Positions 16,648 through 26,435 are shown, numbered from the stretch's first letter. The stretch is 64,000 bases of DNA from GCA-2737725 sp033763995 (GCA_033763995.1 JANRJL010000109.1:5209-69208), one strand, 5' to 3'. Notes: generated by a model from the letters alone, not told the origin. Numbers and translations: made by a program.

Positions 16648-17541
16648 CTAGCTGAAGAGGCGCAGAACCGCTTGTTCGGACTGCTGGGCGATGGACAGAG
16701 AGATGGTGCCCAACTGCTGGCGTGTTTGCAGCGACAGCAGATTGGCCGACTCTTCGTTCAGGTCGGCGTTGACCAGGTCGGCGGCGCCGCCCTTGAGCGT
16801 ATTCACGATGTTCTCGATGAAGGTGCGGCGAATTTCGAGCAAGGCCGAACGGGTGCCGAAGGCTTGGCCCGACTGCCGGACCGTGATCAGCGCGGAATCG
16901 ATGGCACGCAAGGCAGAATTGATCGCCGTGATCGCGGCCGTCCCGGTTTGACCCCAAACGGTTGAAACGCCCGCCGTGCCGGTTGCCGTGGCTGATCGTC
17001 CCAGGATTGAGTTGAAGTCCGTGGAACTCAACCCGCTGATGACCAGCTGGTTGATGGCCTTGGCTTCCGTGCGCTCGTTGAACTTCACCGTCAATGTGTC
17101 CGAACCAGGCGCGAAGGCCGCGGTGGAATTCTTCAGAAGATTGACGCCGTTAAAGCTCGAATCTTCGAGCAGGTTATCGACTTGACTGCGAAGTTCGTTG
17201 AACTGGCTGGCAAGCTTGGAGCGCGTTGTACTTTCCGGCGAGGAAATCGCCGATTGCGCCAGCGCCTTCATCTGCTTCAAGGTCGATTCGACGGTCTCAA
17301 GACCCTGAATGGCGGTGCGGATGACGTTGATGCCGTCGGTGATGCCGGTCTTGATCGACAACAGGTCCGAAGCGCGGCTATTGAGGTTGCGCGCCTTGAA
17401 GAAGGCCAGCGCGTCGTCGATGGCGCTGTTGACCTTCAAGCCCGTGGCGAGGCGTTCTTGCGTCCGACCGATCAAACCGGTCGTGCGCTGCAACGACAGC
17501 AGGTTCGTGCGCGTCGCCGTTGTAAGCGTAATGTCGCCCAT
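16648..17541 (-). CDS. Flagellin, paralog 1
   Basis: Filament subunit of 297 aa with intact terminal D0/D1 helices: MGDITLTTATRTNLLSLQRT with QERLATGLKVNSAIDDALAF at the N-terminus, and NADLNEESANLLSLQTRQQL with ISLSIAQQSEQAVLRLFS at the C-terminus. The central part is short, so there is no large outer domain. It is the most divergent of the four paralogs and the closest to flbT/flaF. Ser/Thr-rich stretches in the centre are possible O-glycosylation sites. I saw no confident sigma54 promoter upstream; a weak GG-N10-GC match exists near 17585-17599 on the minus strand. Confidence 0.95.
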   Translation of the reverse strand: MGDITLTTATRTNLLSLQRTTGLIGRTQERLATGLKVNSAIDDALAFFKARNLNSRASDLLSIKTGITDGINVIRTAIQGLETVESTLKQMKALAQSAISSPESTTRSKLASQFNELRSQVDNLLEDSSFNGVNLLKNSTAAFAPGSDTLTVKFNERTEAKAINQLVISGLSSTDFNSILGRSATATGTAGVSTVWGQTGTAAITAINSALRAIDSALITVRQSGQAFGTRSALLEIRRTFIENIVNTLKGGAADLVNADLNEESANLLSLQTRQQLGTISLSIAQQSEQAVLRLFS

Positions 17542-17732
17542 GTTCGGACCTCTTGAGTCTTCACGCGAGTCACAGGACTCGCTTGCTCGATTCTTTCCAC
17601 CGTGCGCCCAATACGGGCGCGCGAATGGCTCACGTTCTGTGCATCCACCCTATGGGATAGAGGGAAAAGGCGAACAAAAAGTTAAGATTGGAAACGATTC
17701 GAATCGAAGTGGACGATCTCGGCTGAACAAAA

Positions 17733-17758
17733 AAGGCGGCGAGTTGCCTCGCCGCCTT
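17733..17758 (-). terminator. Terminator after flagellin paralog 2
   Basis: Stem AAGGCGGCGAG/CTCGCCGCCTT (17748-17758 with 17733-17743) with a 4-nt loop, followed on the minus strand by a run of T into TTGTTC. It lies 22 bp beyond the flagellin stop. Confidence 0.9.
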
Positions 17759-17780
17759 AAGAAATCGTGAAGACTCGCGA

Positions 17781-18671
17781 TTAGAACAGTCGGAGCACCG
17801 ACTGCTCGGACTGTTGCGCGATCCCGAGCGAGATCGTGCCCAACTGTTGGCGCGTTTGCAGCGACAACAGATTGGCCGATTCTTCGTTGAGGTCGGCGTT
17901 CACCAGATCCGCGGCGCCGCCCTTGAGGGTGTTGATGATGTTTTCCGTGAATTCGCGGCGAATTTCGAGCATCGATGAATTCGTGCCGAAGGTCTGCGCC
18001 GTTTGACGCACGGTCACCAACGCCGAGTCGATGGCGCGAATCGCCGAGTTGATCGCGGTGATGGCCGCCGTGCCGGTTTGGCCCCACACGGTCGTCGAAC
18101 CGGCGGTGCCGGTGGCGACGGCGGAGCGTGCCATGATCGAGTTGAAGTCCGACGACGCCAGACCGCTGACGATCAACTGGTTGACTGACTTGGAATCGAT
18201 GCGCTCGTTGAACTTCACCGTCATGTTGTCGGCGCCGACGGTGAACGGATTGGACGAATTCTTCAGCAGGTTGACGCCGCTGTAGCTGGCGTCTTCCATG
18301 ACGTTGTCGACCTGGCTGCGCAGTTCGTTGAACTGGCTGGCGAGCTTGGCGCGGGTCGAGCTTTCGGGCGACGACACGGCCGACTGGGCCAGCGCCTTCA
18401 TCTGCTTCAGGATCGACTCGATCGACTCGAGGCCCTGCACGGTGGCGCGCAGCACTGCGATGCCGTTCATGATGTCGTCCTTGATGGCCGACAAGTCGCT
18501 CGCCCGCGCGTTCAAATTGCGCGCCTTGAAGAAGGCAAGCGCGTCGTCGATGGCGCTGTTGACCTTTTGGCCCGAGGCCAAGCGTTCTTGCGTGCGGCCG
18601 ATCAGTCCGGTCGTGCGCTGCAGCGACAGCAGGTTCGTGCGTGTCGCAGTCGAGAGTGTAATGTCGCCCAT
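17781..18671 (-). CDS. Flagellin, paralog 2
   Basis: A 296-aa filament subunit with the same N- and C-terminal helices as its neighbours (MGDITLSTATRTNLLSLQRT ... ISLGIAQQSEQSVLRLF). It differs from paralogs 3 and 4 mainly in residues about 65-200. It has its own terminator and a 289-bp upstream gap, so it is an independent transcription unit. GTTAAC occurs in the upstream region. Separate regulation of the four genes would allow filament composition to vary. Confidence 0.95.
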   Translation of the reverse strand: MGDITLSTATRTNLLSLQRTTGLIGRTQERLASGQKVNSAIDDALAFFKARNLNARASDLSAIKDDIMNGIAVLRATVQGLESIESILKQMKALAQSAVSSPESSTRAKLASQFNELRSQVDNVMEDASYSGVNLLKNSSNPFTVGADNMTVKFNERIDSKSVNQLIVSGLASSDFNSIMARSAVATGTAGSTTVWGQTGTAAITAINSAIRAIDSALVTVRQTAQTFGTNSSMLEIRREFTENIINTLKGGAADLVNADLNEESANLLSLQTRQQLGTISLGIAQQSEQSVLRLF

Positions 18672-18909
18672 GTGTGCTACCCCTTTTCTAGGCAGAGGGA
18701 CAATTGCTTGAACAGATCAACCGCAATCTCGTCTCGACGGGACCGAACGCAGAGGCTTGGTCGCGCCGTGTCGTAACGGCGGTATTCACCGCATGCCTTT
18801 TACGGGAGAGGTTGCAAATAAAAGGTTAACGTCGCTGAGTTTTTTCGACGCTTGTCGCAGGGCATCGAGGATTTGGCGCAAGTCGGCTAATGCAATGAAA
18901 ACAAAAGAA

Positions 18910-18933
18910 AACGGCGGGCTTTGGCCCGCCGTT
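18910..18933 (-). terminator. Terminator after flagellin paralog 3
   Basis: Stem AACGGCGGGC/GCCCGCCGTT (18910-18919 with 18924-18933), followed on the minus strand by TTTCTTTTGTTTT. It lies 28 bp past the flagellin stop. Confidence 0.85.
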
Positions 18934-18960
18934 GCTTTATTTGCCGAGGAATGTCTTGGC

Positions 18961-19851
18961 TTAGAACAACCGCAGAACTGATTGCTCGGACTGCTGCGCG
19001 ATCGACAGCGAGATCGTGCCCAACTGCTGGCGAGTCTGGAGCGACAACAGGTTGGCTGATTCTTCGTTGAGGTCGGCGTTCACGAGTTCCGAAGCGCCAC
19101 CCTTGAGGGTGTTGATCAAGTTCTCGGTGAACTGGCGACGAATTTCGAGCAGCGAGGAATTGGTGCCGAGGGTTTGCGAGACTTGACGCACGGTCACCAT
19201 GGCCGAGTCGATGGCGCGAATGGCCGAATTGATGGCGGTGATCGCCGCCGTGCCGGTTTGACCCCACACGGTCGTGGTGCCGGCCGTGCCATTGGCGACG
19301 GCAGAACGCGCCATGATCGATTGGAAATCCGTGGCGTTGACGCCGCTCACGATCAACTGATTGACGGCCGATTGAGTCGTGCGCTCGTTGAACTTCACCG
19401 TCAGCTGGTCCGCGCCGGCCGTAAATGCCGAGGTCGTGTTCTTCAGCAAGTTGACGCCGTTAAACTTGGCGTCTTCCGCGAGATTGTCGACTTGACTGCG
19501 CAGTTCGTTGAACTGGCTGGCCAGCTTGGCGCGGGTCGAACTTTCCGGCGATGACACGGCCGAGGCCGCCAAGGCCTTCATCTGCTTCAACGTCGCTTCA
19601 ATGGATTCCAATCCCTGAACCGCCGCCCGGATGGTGCTGATGCCGTTGGCGATCTGGTCCTTGATGGTCGCGAGATCGCCCGCGCGGGCATTGAGGTTGC
19701 GCGCTTTGAAAAAGGCCAAGGCGTCGTCGATGGCGCTGTTGACCTTGAGGCCAGAGGCCAAGCGCTCCTGCGTCCGCCCAATCAGTCCCGTCGTGCGTTG
19801 CAACGACAAGAGATTGGTTCGAGTCGCATTTGAAAGAGTAATGTCGCCCAT
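18961..19851 (-). CDS. Flagellin, paralog 3
   Basis: A 296-aa filament subunit. It begins MGDITLSNATRTNLLSLQRT and ends ISLSIAQQSEQSVLRLF. By eye it is most similar to paralog 4 (shared RAGDLATIKD and ASELVNADLNEESANLLSLQ). It has its own terminator, and the hairpin terminator of paralog 4 lies upstream, so it must have its own promoter. I could not define that promoter. Confidence 0.95.
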   Translation of the reverse strand: MGDITLSNATRTNLLSLQRTTGLIGRTQERLASGLKVNSAIDDALAFFKARNLNARAGDLATIKDQIANGISTIRAAVQGLESIEATLKQMKALAASAVSSPESSTRAKLASQFNELRSQVDNLAEDAKFNGVNLLKNTTSAFTAGADQLTVKFNERTTQSAVNQLIVSGVNATDFQSIMARSAVANGTAGTTTVWGQTGTAAITAINSAIRAIDSAMVTVRQVSQTLGTNSSLLEIRRQFTENLINTLKGGASELVNADLNEESANLLSLQTRQQLGTISLSIAQQSEQSVLRLF

Positions 19852-19986
19852 ATCGTACCCCCGGTCAGGCCGAGCGCGTTCAATTCGTGTGAAGACGCTC
19901 GCTTAGGTTGAACACTCGATATCCCGTAGTGTCCTAAATGGCGTGGTTTTCTTAATATACCGTTTCTTTTTTCGCCGGAAGACAAC

Positions 19987-20016
19987 AAAACGGCGGACCG
20001 AGAGGTCCGCCGTTTT
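19987..20016 (-). terminator. Terminator after flagellin paralog 4
   Basis: A 13-bp perfect stem AAAACGGCGGACC/GGTCCGCCGTTTT with a 4-nt loop (GAGA on the plus strand), ending in a T-rich tract on the minus strand. It lies 30 bp past the flagellin stop. Confidence 0.92.
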
Positions 20017-20046
20017 AATGATGTCGTGCGTCGATAAAAGCGCCGC

Positions 20047-20937
20047 TTAGAACAACCGGAGGACCGACTGCTCGGACTGTTGCGCGATCGAGAGCGAGAT
20101 CGTGCCCAACTGCTGGCGAGTCTGGAGCGACAGCAGGTTGGCCGATTCTTCGTTCAAGTCGGCGTTCACGAGTTCCGAAGCACCACCCTTGAGGGTGTTG
20201 ATCAAGTTCTCGGTGAACTGACGACGAATTTCGAGCAACGAAGAATTCGTACCGAAAGTTTGCGCGGCCTGGCGCACCGACACCAGCGCCGAGTCGATCG
20301 AGCGGATGGCGGAGTTGATGGCCGTGATGGCCGCCGTACCGGTTTGGCCCCACACCGTGGTGTTACCGGCCGTACCGGTCGCAACCGCAGACCGTGCCAG
20401 AATGGTCGAGAAGTCGGTGGCATTCAAACCGCTGACGACCAATTGGTTGACCGCGGTGGTGGTGGTGCGCTCGTTGAACTTCACCGTCAAACGGTCGGCA
20501 CCAGCCGTAAAGGGATTCGACGTGTTCTTCAGCAAATTGACGCCGTCGAACGCAGCGTCTTCAGCGATGTTGTCGACCTGGCTGCGCAGTTCGTTGAACT
20601 GGCTGGCCAACTTGGCGCGGGTCGCGCTTTCGGGCGAGGCCACGGCCGAGGCAGCAAGCGCCTTGGCTTGCTTCAGGGTCGCTTCGATCGTTTCCAGACC
20701 CTGGATCGCGGCACGAATAACCGAGATACCGCCTGCGATCGCGTCTTTAATGGTGGCCAAGTCGCCGGCGCGCGCATTCAGGTTACGTGCTTTGAAGAAA
20801 GCCAACGCGTCGTCGATCGCGCTGTTGACCTTGAGACCCGATGCGAGGCGTTCTTGGGTGCGGCCGATGAGGCCAGAGGTACGTTGCAGCGACAGCAGGT
20901 TGGTGCGTGTCGCATTCGAGAGCGTAATATCAGCCAT
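20047..20937 (-). CDS. Flagellin, paralog 4
   Basis: A 296-aa filament subunit starting MADITLSNATRTNLLSLQRT, with a strong ribosome site (AAAAGGAG) ahead of the ATG. It is the first of the four tandem genes and is divergent from a glycosyltransferase gene across an AT-rich 265-bp gap. That gap contains TTAACCA (21082-21088), close to the CtrA half-site TTAACCAT. On the minus strand it also holds GCCGATTT, a weak sigma28-like -10. The promoter type is undecided. Confidence 0.95.
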   Translation of the reverse strand: MADITLSNATRTNLLSLQRTSGLIGRTQERLASGLKVNSAIDDALAFFKARNLNARAGDLATIKDAIAGGISVIRAAIQGLETIEATLKQAKALAASAVASPESATRAKLASQFNELRSQVDNIAEDAAFDGVNLLKNTSNPFTAGADRLTVKFNERTTTTAVNQLVVSGLNATDFSTILARSAVATGTAGNTTVWGQTGTAAITAINSAIRSIDSALVSVRQAAQTFGTNSSLLEIRRQFTENLINTLKGGASELVNADLNEESANLLSLQTRQQLGTISLSIAQQSEQSVLRLF

Positions 20938-21202
20938 CTGAGAACTCCTTTTCTAGGAAGTGTCGTGACGTTTCTGTCGCCCCGGACCTAAAGACTAGAC
21001 TTCGGTCGCATCCTCGCTCCGAGATGGGGCAACTTATAGCTGCCAAAGTCTTCTGTGTCAAATCGGCAGCCGGGAGGACTGTTAACCAATTTACCGTCGC
21101 ACTTCTGGCAATAAGAATTATATTTCAATATGTTATAACTTAGCTGCCGCTTAATCGTTAACAACTAAAAAGAGAATAGGCCCCTAGATCGCTGGCATAG
21201 CA

Positions 21203-22135
21203 ATGACTGGAAACCACCTACAGCACACCGCCGAGTCGGACGAGGGCTACGTTGTCTTAGCCCTTGATGATCCTAGGTATTTGGACCTGGCGGTGAATTT
21301 GGCGCTGTCGGTGAGACGCTTGGATACTCGCCCGATTGCCTTGTTGACGAATGGCGAGGCTCACCTGAGCCCGGAATATATAAGTAAATTCAATACGATA
21401 TTAAAATTACCCCATGACGCCTCGATTCGTGGCGCCATGAATAAGGCGCGGCTGTTTGAATTCACGCCCTATCGGCGCACCATGTACGTCGACTCGGATT
21501 GCCTCCTATTCAATCCGCGCATTGAGTTCTTTTGGCAGAAATTTAGAGGCCAGCCGTTCGCTGTGGAGGGCCACAGGCAGTCAACGGGGCCGGTTTTTGC
21601 GTGTTCGCTCGGAGAAAAAGACGCGGCCGAGCTTTGCCGGCGATATAACCTCGCATTCTTGAGTGTGTTTAACGCTGGCGTGATGTACTTCGAGAAAACC
21701 GATTCGGCGGGGCGCGTTTTTGACCGTGTTCTCGAACTTTACCGCAGCGCAGAGCGCGACACCGTCAGCTACCGCTACAAGCACGAGGGCGAATATGCGG
21801 ACGAACCCTTCTTTGCCGTCGCACTGGCAGAGCTTGGCATTGCACCGCATGAATCTGCGCTCACTCACCGCCTCCAAGTCACCACGCCCAACGCCATCGA
21901 TGGGGTATTCGATCTTGAAGTCGGCGACTTGCGCGTCGTGAAATGCCCACCGGGTGGAACTGCGAACGTTTGGTCGGGCGCTCTATGCCATTTTTGTGGA
22001 TTGTCACCGATGAACGTTTATTTCGATCTAGCCGACAAGCTGAGACAAACCGCTGGATTGCCTCTTATGGACCGCACGCGATTTCAGCCGGTCGTTCTCT
22101 CGGCGACCCACCATCAAGACGCGGTTCATCGTTGA
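21203..22135 (+). CDS. GT-A-fold glycosyltransferase-like protein
   Basis: A 310-aa cytosolic protein that looks like a nucleotide-sugar glycosyltransferase of GT8-like type. Near the N-terminus it has VVLALDDPRYLDLAVNLALS. In the middle is YVDSDCLLFNPRIEFF, where DSD is a typical DXD metal/nucleotide-sugar site (about residue 97). FNAGVMYFEKT follows later, as in GT8 relatives. Donor and acceptor are unknown. It is divergent from flagellin paralog 4 and is followed at short distance by another GT-A-like gene, so a role in building the flagellin glycan is plausible but inferred. Confidence 0.6.
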   Translation: MTGNHLQHTAESDEGYVVLALDDPRYLDLAVNLALSVRRLDTRPIALLTNGEAHLSPEYISKFNTILKLPHDASIRGAMNKARLFEFTPYRRTMYVDSDCLLFNPRIEFFWQKFRGQPFAVEGHRQSTGPVFACSLGEKDAAELCRRYNLAFLSVFNAGVMYFEKTDSAGRVFDRVLELYRSAERDTVSYRYKHEGEYADEPFFAVALAELGIAPHESALTHRLQVTTPNAIDGVFDLEVGDLRVVKCPPGGTANVWSGALCHFCGLSPMNVYFDLADKLRQTAGLPLMDRTRFQPVVLSATHHQDAVHR

Positions 22136-22171
22136 TGGCCATTCACTTCACCGCGGACATGTGAGCTTTCA

Positions 22172-23062
22172 TTGGCCCCTTCCATCTCCATCGCCACCAG
22201 CCTGATCCCCGGGCGCGACGTCGAACTTCAGGCGACGGCAATCAAGTCATGGCGGGCGTGCGGGTTGGAGGTCGTGTCGGTCAATTCCGCTGCAGAGATC
22301 CCAGTTCTGCGAACACAGTTTACGGATATCGGTTTCAACCCGGCACCGCGCACTGCAGAGAGAATCGCCGGCAAACCCGTGCCGCATATCCGCGACCTCC
22401 TTTTGAGTGCGCGGTCCAGCGGCGACGCCAATGGCGTCATCGGTTTTATCAACAGCGATATTCTCCTGAGACCCGTCGAGGGCTTGGCGCAGACACTATA
22501 TGAACACGCCCGCGATGCCTTGGTCCTCTTGCCGCGAGTCGATGTCGCCGATGCCACGGCCTTGGCCTCATTCCGACCAAGCGGCAATGAGGCGTTTTCC
22601 GTGGGCTACGATGGCGTCTTCATGCCGGCCCGGATGCTTGACGACATTCCCGACAATATCTTCAGCATTGGCATGCCGTTCTGGGACTATTGGCTTCCAA
22701 TGATTGCGATCCTCAAGAATCGGCCACTCAAATCCGTCGCATCACCCGTGGCGCTGCACGTGTCTCACCCGAGCCGCTGGGACGGGTCGATTTATCTCTA
22801 TTTTCACGCGCTGGCGAGTGATCTGCTCAAGATTGCCGGCGAGATGAAAGCCGCGACCCCCTCACCCGCATTCCATTTAGCCATCGATGCCTTGGGCCAC
22901 GTCTATCACGACATGTTCGAGCGCGGCACGAAAGCGACTCAGGACGCTCAGGCCGTCGCAGCGCTCGCGGCTTTTTATGATCGGTTGCAAGAAGTGATCG
23001 TGCATCACATCAAGGCCCACGCCCAGCCGATCATCATCCCGAATGCCGGCCCAACCGCCTGA
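22172..23062 (+). CDS. GT-A-like protein of unknown specificity
   Basis: A 296-aa protein starting at TTG (ATSLIPGRDVELQATAIKSW). It has an NSD motif in GVIGFINSDILLRPVEGL (about residue 95), reminiscent of a DXD-type site, and later FSIGMPFWDYWLPM and VASPVALHVSHPSRWDGS. The pattern fits a small family of glycosyltransferase-like proteins, but I cannot place it in a named family. It lies 36 bp after the preceding glycosyltransferase and touches the next TPR/GT41 gene, indicating one operon. No signal peptide or membrane segment is visible. Confidence 0.5.
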   Translation: MAPSISIATSLIPGRDVELQATAIKSWRACGLEVVSVNSAAEIPVLRTQFTDIGFNPAPRTAERIAGKPVPHIRDLLLSARSSGDANGVIGFINSDILLRPVEGLAQTLYEHARDALVLLPRVDVADATALASFRPSGNEAFSVGYDGVFMPARMLDDIPDNIFSIGMPFWDYWLPMIAILKNRPLKSVASPVALHVSHPSRWDGSIYLYFHALASDLLKIAGEMKAATPSPAFHLAIDALGHVYHDMFERGTKATQDAQAVAALAAFYDRLQEVIVHHIKAHAQPIIIPNAGPTA

Positions 23063-23063
23063 C

Positions 23064-25040
23064 ATGTCCGTCCTGATCGCCGATACCCTCGCGCAGGGCC
23101 TCAAACTTCTCACCGGAGGCGACTTCAATGGCGCGGGCGAGTTGTTTCAGAGTGTCCTGACCCAGCAACCGAATAACGCCGACGCACTGCACTATTTGGG
23201 TGTCATTGCCTATCAACTGGGCAAGGATGGCGAGGCAACCGATCTCTTCCGCGCGGCCTTGCAATACGCGCCAAATTTAGCCGATGTGCACAGCAACCTC
23301 GGAAGCGCCTTGGTTCGGCAAGGGCGGTTTTCGGAAGCCGAGGCCGCCACGCGCCGTGCCATCGCGATCAACGGCAGCCAAGCAGCCTATCACTTCAACT
23401 TGGGCAACATCCAGTTCGCCCTGAAACGCATTGGCGACGCGCTAAGCGCCTACAAAAATGCCGTTGAGCTGCTGCCCACTCACTATCAGGCCTGGAATAA
23501 TCTCGGGACGTGCCACCGCGATCTCGAACAGATCAAGCAAGCAACACAGTGCTATGAGCGCGCGGTGGCGATAAGGCCCGATTACGCCGACGCGCTTTAT
23601 AACCTTGCGAATGCCTACCGCGATCTTGATCGTTTCAGCGACGCCGAGCGGGAAATTCGCAAGGCCATCGCCGCGAACCCGCAATATGCGAAGGCCTACA
23701 ATACTCTTGGCAATATCCTGTGTGAAACCGCCCGCTCGGACGAAGCGCGGGGTGCGTTTGCGAGAGCTCAGTCCCTGGATTCCGATTTCGCGCCGGTCGC
23801 CAGTAATTTGCTGTGTTGCGAGCAATACCTCCCGGGGGTGACGGAGCAAACTCTCGCGGACCTGCATGTCCGATGGGCACAGCGCTTTGCAGCCATAATT
23901 CCGCGAAAAGGCGCGCGCCACGTCAAACGCGGGCGCGACAAGGCGCTCAGAGTGGGATTCGTGTCGCCTGACCTGGGCCAACACCCAGGCGGCATTCTCA
24001 GCGTGCGAATGTTTGAAAATCTGAATCACACTCAATTGCAGCCTTTCGTCTTCAGCACGCGCAATCAAACTCGGGAGGACGAGTACTCGAAGCGAATCGC
24101 GCGTGTCGCGGACTGGCGTCGCGTAAGGGAATTATCCGACGAGGCATTGGCATTGGAACTGGAGAGAAGCGAGATCGACATCCTGATCGACATGAGCGGC
24201 CACACCTCGAATCATCGGCTTCTAACCTTTGCGCGCAAACCTGCGCCGCTGCAAATATCGTGGCTGGGCTACGTCGGCACCACGGGCCTTGCGACCATGG
24301 ACTACGTGATCGCGGACCGGTGGCATGCGCCCGCTAACTGTGAGATCATTGGTCCAGAAAAATATCTGCGGCTCAGCGACGGATATGTCGTGTTTGATCC
24401 ACCGACCGTGGCCGGACCAGTTCAAGCGTTGCCGAGAAGAAAAAGCGGCCACATTACGTTTGGTTGTTTAAACAACCCCGCCAAATTCAATCCGGAACTC
24501 ATCAAGTCTTATGCGCGAATTCTGTCCGGCGTGCCCGATAGCACTCTCCTGATGCGGTTTCGCGGGCTGGACGACCCGGCCACGCGCGAGCGACTTGTCG
24601 GCCAGTTCGCCCGGCACGGCATTGCAGCCTCAAGACTGGACATGCGGGGTCGAGCGAAATGGGCCGAGTTCCTCGCGACCTATCATGAGATCGACTTGGC
24701 TCTCGACACCTTCCCTTACTCGGGCGGGTTGACGACGTGCGAGGCCCTGTGGATGGGCGTGCCGGTTGTCACGTTTCCGGGCGCAACTTTCGCCGGGCGG
24801 CACGCAACGAGCCACATGTCCAACGCGGGCTTGCGCGATTTCGTGGCGGGCACCCAGACCGAATTTGAGCAGCTCGCGATGTCTTGGGCGCGGGATCTGG
24901 ATTCACTGGCACGCCTGCGGAGGACACTGCGGGATCGTGTCGCGGCATCGCCGCTCTGCGATGGTCCGCGTTTTGCGGCAAGTTTCGCCAATGCCTTGCG
25001 AGACGCATGGCATCGATGGTGCGCAGCTACGCCGCAGTGA
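23064..25040 (+). CDS. TPR/GT41 (OGT/SPINDLY-type) glycosyltransferase
   Basis: About 658 aa. Residues about 5-240 hold some seven TPRs (for example QAWNNLGTCHRDLEQIKQA and KAYNTLGNILCETARSDEA). The GT41 domain follows from about residue 285, with VGFVSPDLGQHPGG (conserved His), DILIDMSGHTSNHRL, QISWLGYVGTTGLATMDY, FGCLNNPAKFNPE (conserved Lys) and DTFPYSGGLTTCEALWMGVP. ATG at 23064 begins one base after the previous stop; an in-frame ATG at 23043 would give a 20-bp overlap. It is the third TPR/GT41 gene near the flagellins. Its 3' end overlaps the convergent GT4 gene by 14 bp. Confidence 0.85.
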   Translation: MSVLIADTLAQGLKLLTGGDFNGAGELFQSVLTQQPNNADALHYLGVIAYQLGKDGEATDLFRAALQYAPNLADVHSNLGSALVRQGRFSEAEAATRRAIAINGSQAAYHFNLGNIQFALKRIGDALSAYKNAVELLPTHYQAWNNLGTCHRDLEQIKQATQCYERAVAIRPDYADALYNLANAYRDLDRFSDAEREIRKAIAANPQYAKAYNTLGNILCETARSDEARGAFARAQSLDSDFAPVASNLLCCEQYLPGVTEQTLADLHVRWAQRFAAIIPRKGARHVKRGRDKALRVGFVSPDLGQHPGGILSVRMFENLNHTQLQPFVFSTRNQTREDEYSKRIARVADWRRVRELSDEALALELERSEIDILIDMSGHTSNHRLLTFARKPAPLQISWLGYVGTTGLATMDYVIADRWHAPANCEIIGPEKYLRLSDGYVVFDPPTVAGPVQALPRRKSGHITFGCLNNPAKFNPELIKSYARILSGVPDSTLLMRFRGLDDPATRERLVGQFARHGIAASRLDMRGRAKWAEFLATYHEIDLALDTFPYSGGLTTCEALWMGVPVVTFPGATFAGRHATSHMSNAGLRDFVAGTQTEFEQLAMSWARDLDSLARLRRTLRDRVAASPLCDGPRFAASFANALRDAWHRWCAATPQ

Positions 25041-26202
25041 ACTCGGAAACGGCCGTCACCAACCGTTGCACTTGGGCCGGCCAGCCCCAGGCCGTCATGA
25101 ATTGAGCCCCGGCCGCCCCGATGGCCAGGCGCCGCTCACGGGATGTATAGGCGTCTTCCAGCCGCGAAACGATCTGTTCGATCGAGGATTCACCCCAGCC
25201 GTCAAGGTCGGGGCGGTTGGTCATCGCGCCGATGGGTATTTGCAGGTCCAGCGCAAAGCAGTTGTCGCCAGACATGAGATCGAGATGCCCCGTGTTGCGC
25301 GACAAAATCGCGGGCACACCGCAAGCCATGGCCTCCATGGCGACAAGATTGGTGCCGCCCTCGCAACGATTCGGAAACAGGCCGACGTCGACCTCGCGCA
25401 GGATCTCGGGTGTCTCGGCATTGTTCAAGGCGCCAAGATCGACAAAGGCCGATTCCGGCAGCCCGTTGGCGACGAGCCAGCCTGCCACATCGAGCCGCCC
25501 CGAGCCGTCGACCCGTGGCGCATGGGCCAAGTGCGTCGACATCGACAATCCGCGCGCGGCTTCGGGCCATGGGTTATGCCATGCCGCGACCAGCAGCGCG
25601 TCGGGATGCCGCCCATGAAATCTCTTGAAGGCCGCCACGACCAAGTCCTGGCCCTTGCGGTATTCGAGTTTGCCGCCGGAAAAAATCGCAAATCGCCCCG
25701 CGAATCGTCCGGCGCGGGGCCCCGGAGAAAACAACGACAAGTCGACGCCTTGAAGACAGGTCCTGACTTCGCCGATTCCATGGCGCCGCAGCAACTCCGC
25801 ATTCCATGTGGAACCGGCGACGATCACGGCGAAGCGCTTGGCGTCCTCCAGATTTCGTGTCGGGATCACCGCGGACTCGATAAAAGCCAAGCCGATATCA
25901 GGAGATCCGCGCAGGTTTTTGAGGAAGGGCGGCAGATCGAGCTTATCGCCCAAGGCATGCAGCAGCGGCATTTCGAGCGCGCCGCCGCCGCCGCGAAACC
26001 GTGCAAGGTTCTCGCGTTGACGCACCAGGTGCGGCTCGAGAACGCCGGCCTGCTCAGGCGTCAGGGCGACTTGGGGCGTCGCAAAGAAAAGTTCGGGCAC
26101 GATACCGCTCCGCGCGAGCTCCAACGCCAGATTGACCCCATAGACGCCCCATCCGCTGGGGACCCCGATTTGCCAGCCGATGCCGAGTGATCTTGGTTTC
26201 AT
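25027..26202 (-). CDS. GT4-family (GT-B) glycosyltransferase
   Basis: A 391-aa GT-B enzyme. The N-terminal half starts LGIGWQIGVPSGWGVYGVNLA, a Gly-rich acceptor-side loop. The C-terminal half carries FAIFSGGKLEYRKGQDLVV and the donor-binding signature VDVGLFPNRCEGGTNLVAME (the E-x7-E region of GT4), then ACGVPAILSRNTGH. It is soluble and likely cytosolic. Its target is unknown; context suggests glycan assembly for flagellin or surface polysaccharide. It stands alone on the minus strand between two plus-strand genes. Confidence 0.8.
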   Translation of the reverse strand: MKPRSLGIGWQIGVPSGWGVYGVNLALELARSGIVPELFFATPQVALTPEQAGVLEPHLVRQRENLARFRGGGGALEMPLLHALGDKLDLPPFLKNLRGSPDIGLAFIESAVIPTRNLEDAKRFAVIVAGSTWNAELLRRHGIGEVRTCLQGVDLSLFSPGPRAGRFAGRFAIFSGGKLEYRKGQDLVVAAFKRFHGRHPDALLVAAWHNPWPEAARGLSMSTHLAHAPRVDGSGRLDVAGWLVANGLPESAFVDLGALNNAETPEILREVDVGLFPNRCEGGTNLVAMEAMACGVPAILSRNTGHLDLMSGDNCFALDLQIPIGAMTNRPDLDGWGESSIEQIVSRLEDAYTSRERRLAIGAAGAQFMTAWGWPAQVQRLVTAVSEFTAA

Positions 26203-26435
26203 CCCTGAGCTCTCACAGTCGGGTCTAGGGGGCGCAGACTGCGCATGAGCGGCCCTGATGGAGCCGACCTTGGCACTTTAAAACGTTCTTTACCAATCCT
26301 GCGTAGGAGTGAAAGGGTTCTTGAGTTGGGCCGGGATTTCCAGCACAACACGGGCGACGCGGCCGGGCGGCAGCCGACTTGGCGACACCGGCGCAGCGGC
26401 AAGATGTGCGGGCCTCAGGGGAAGGAAAAGATTTC

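Noticed and set aside
17585..17599. Possible sigma54 promoter before flagellin paralog 1 (minus strand)
   Set aside because: GG-N10-GC is present, but only half of the flanking consensus matches, far weaker than the flgI and fliK promoters.
21060..21087. Possible sigma28 promoter before flagellin paralog 4 (minus strand GCCGATTT)
   Set aside because: The -10-like block matches 6 of 8, but the -35 match and spacing are poor and none of the other flagellins share it.
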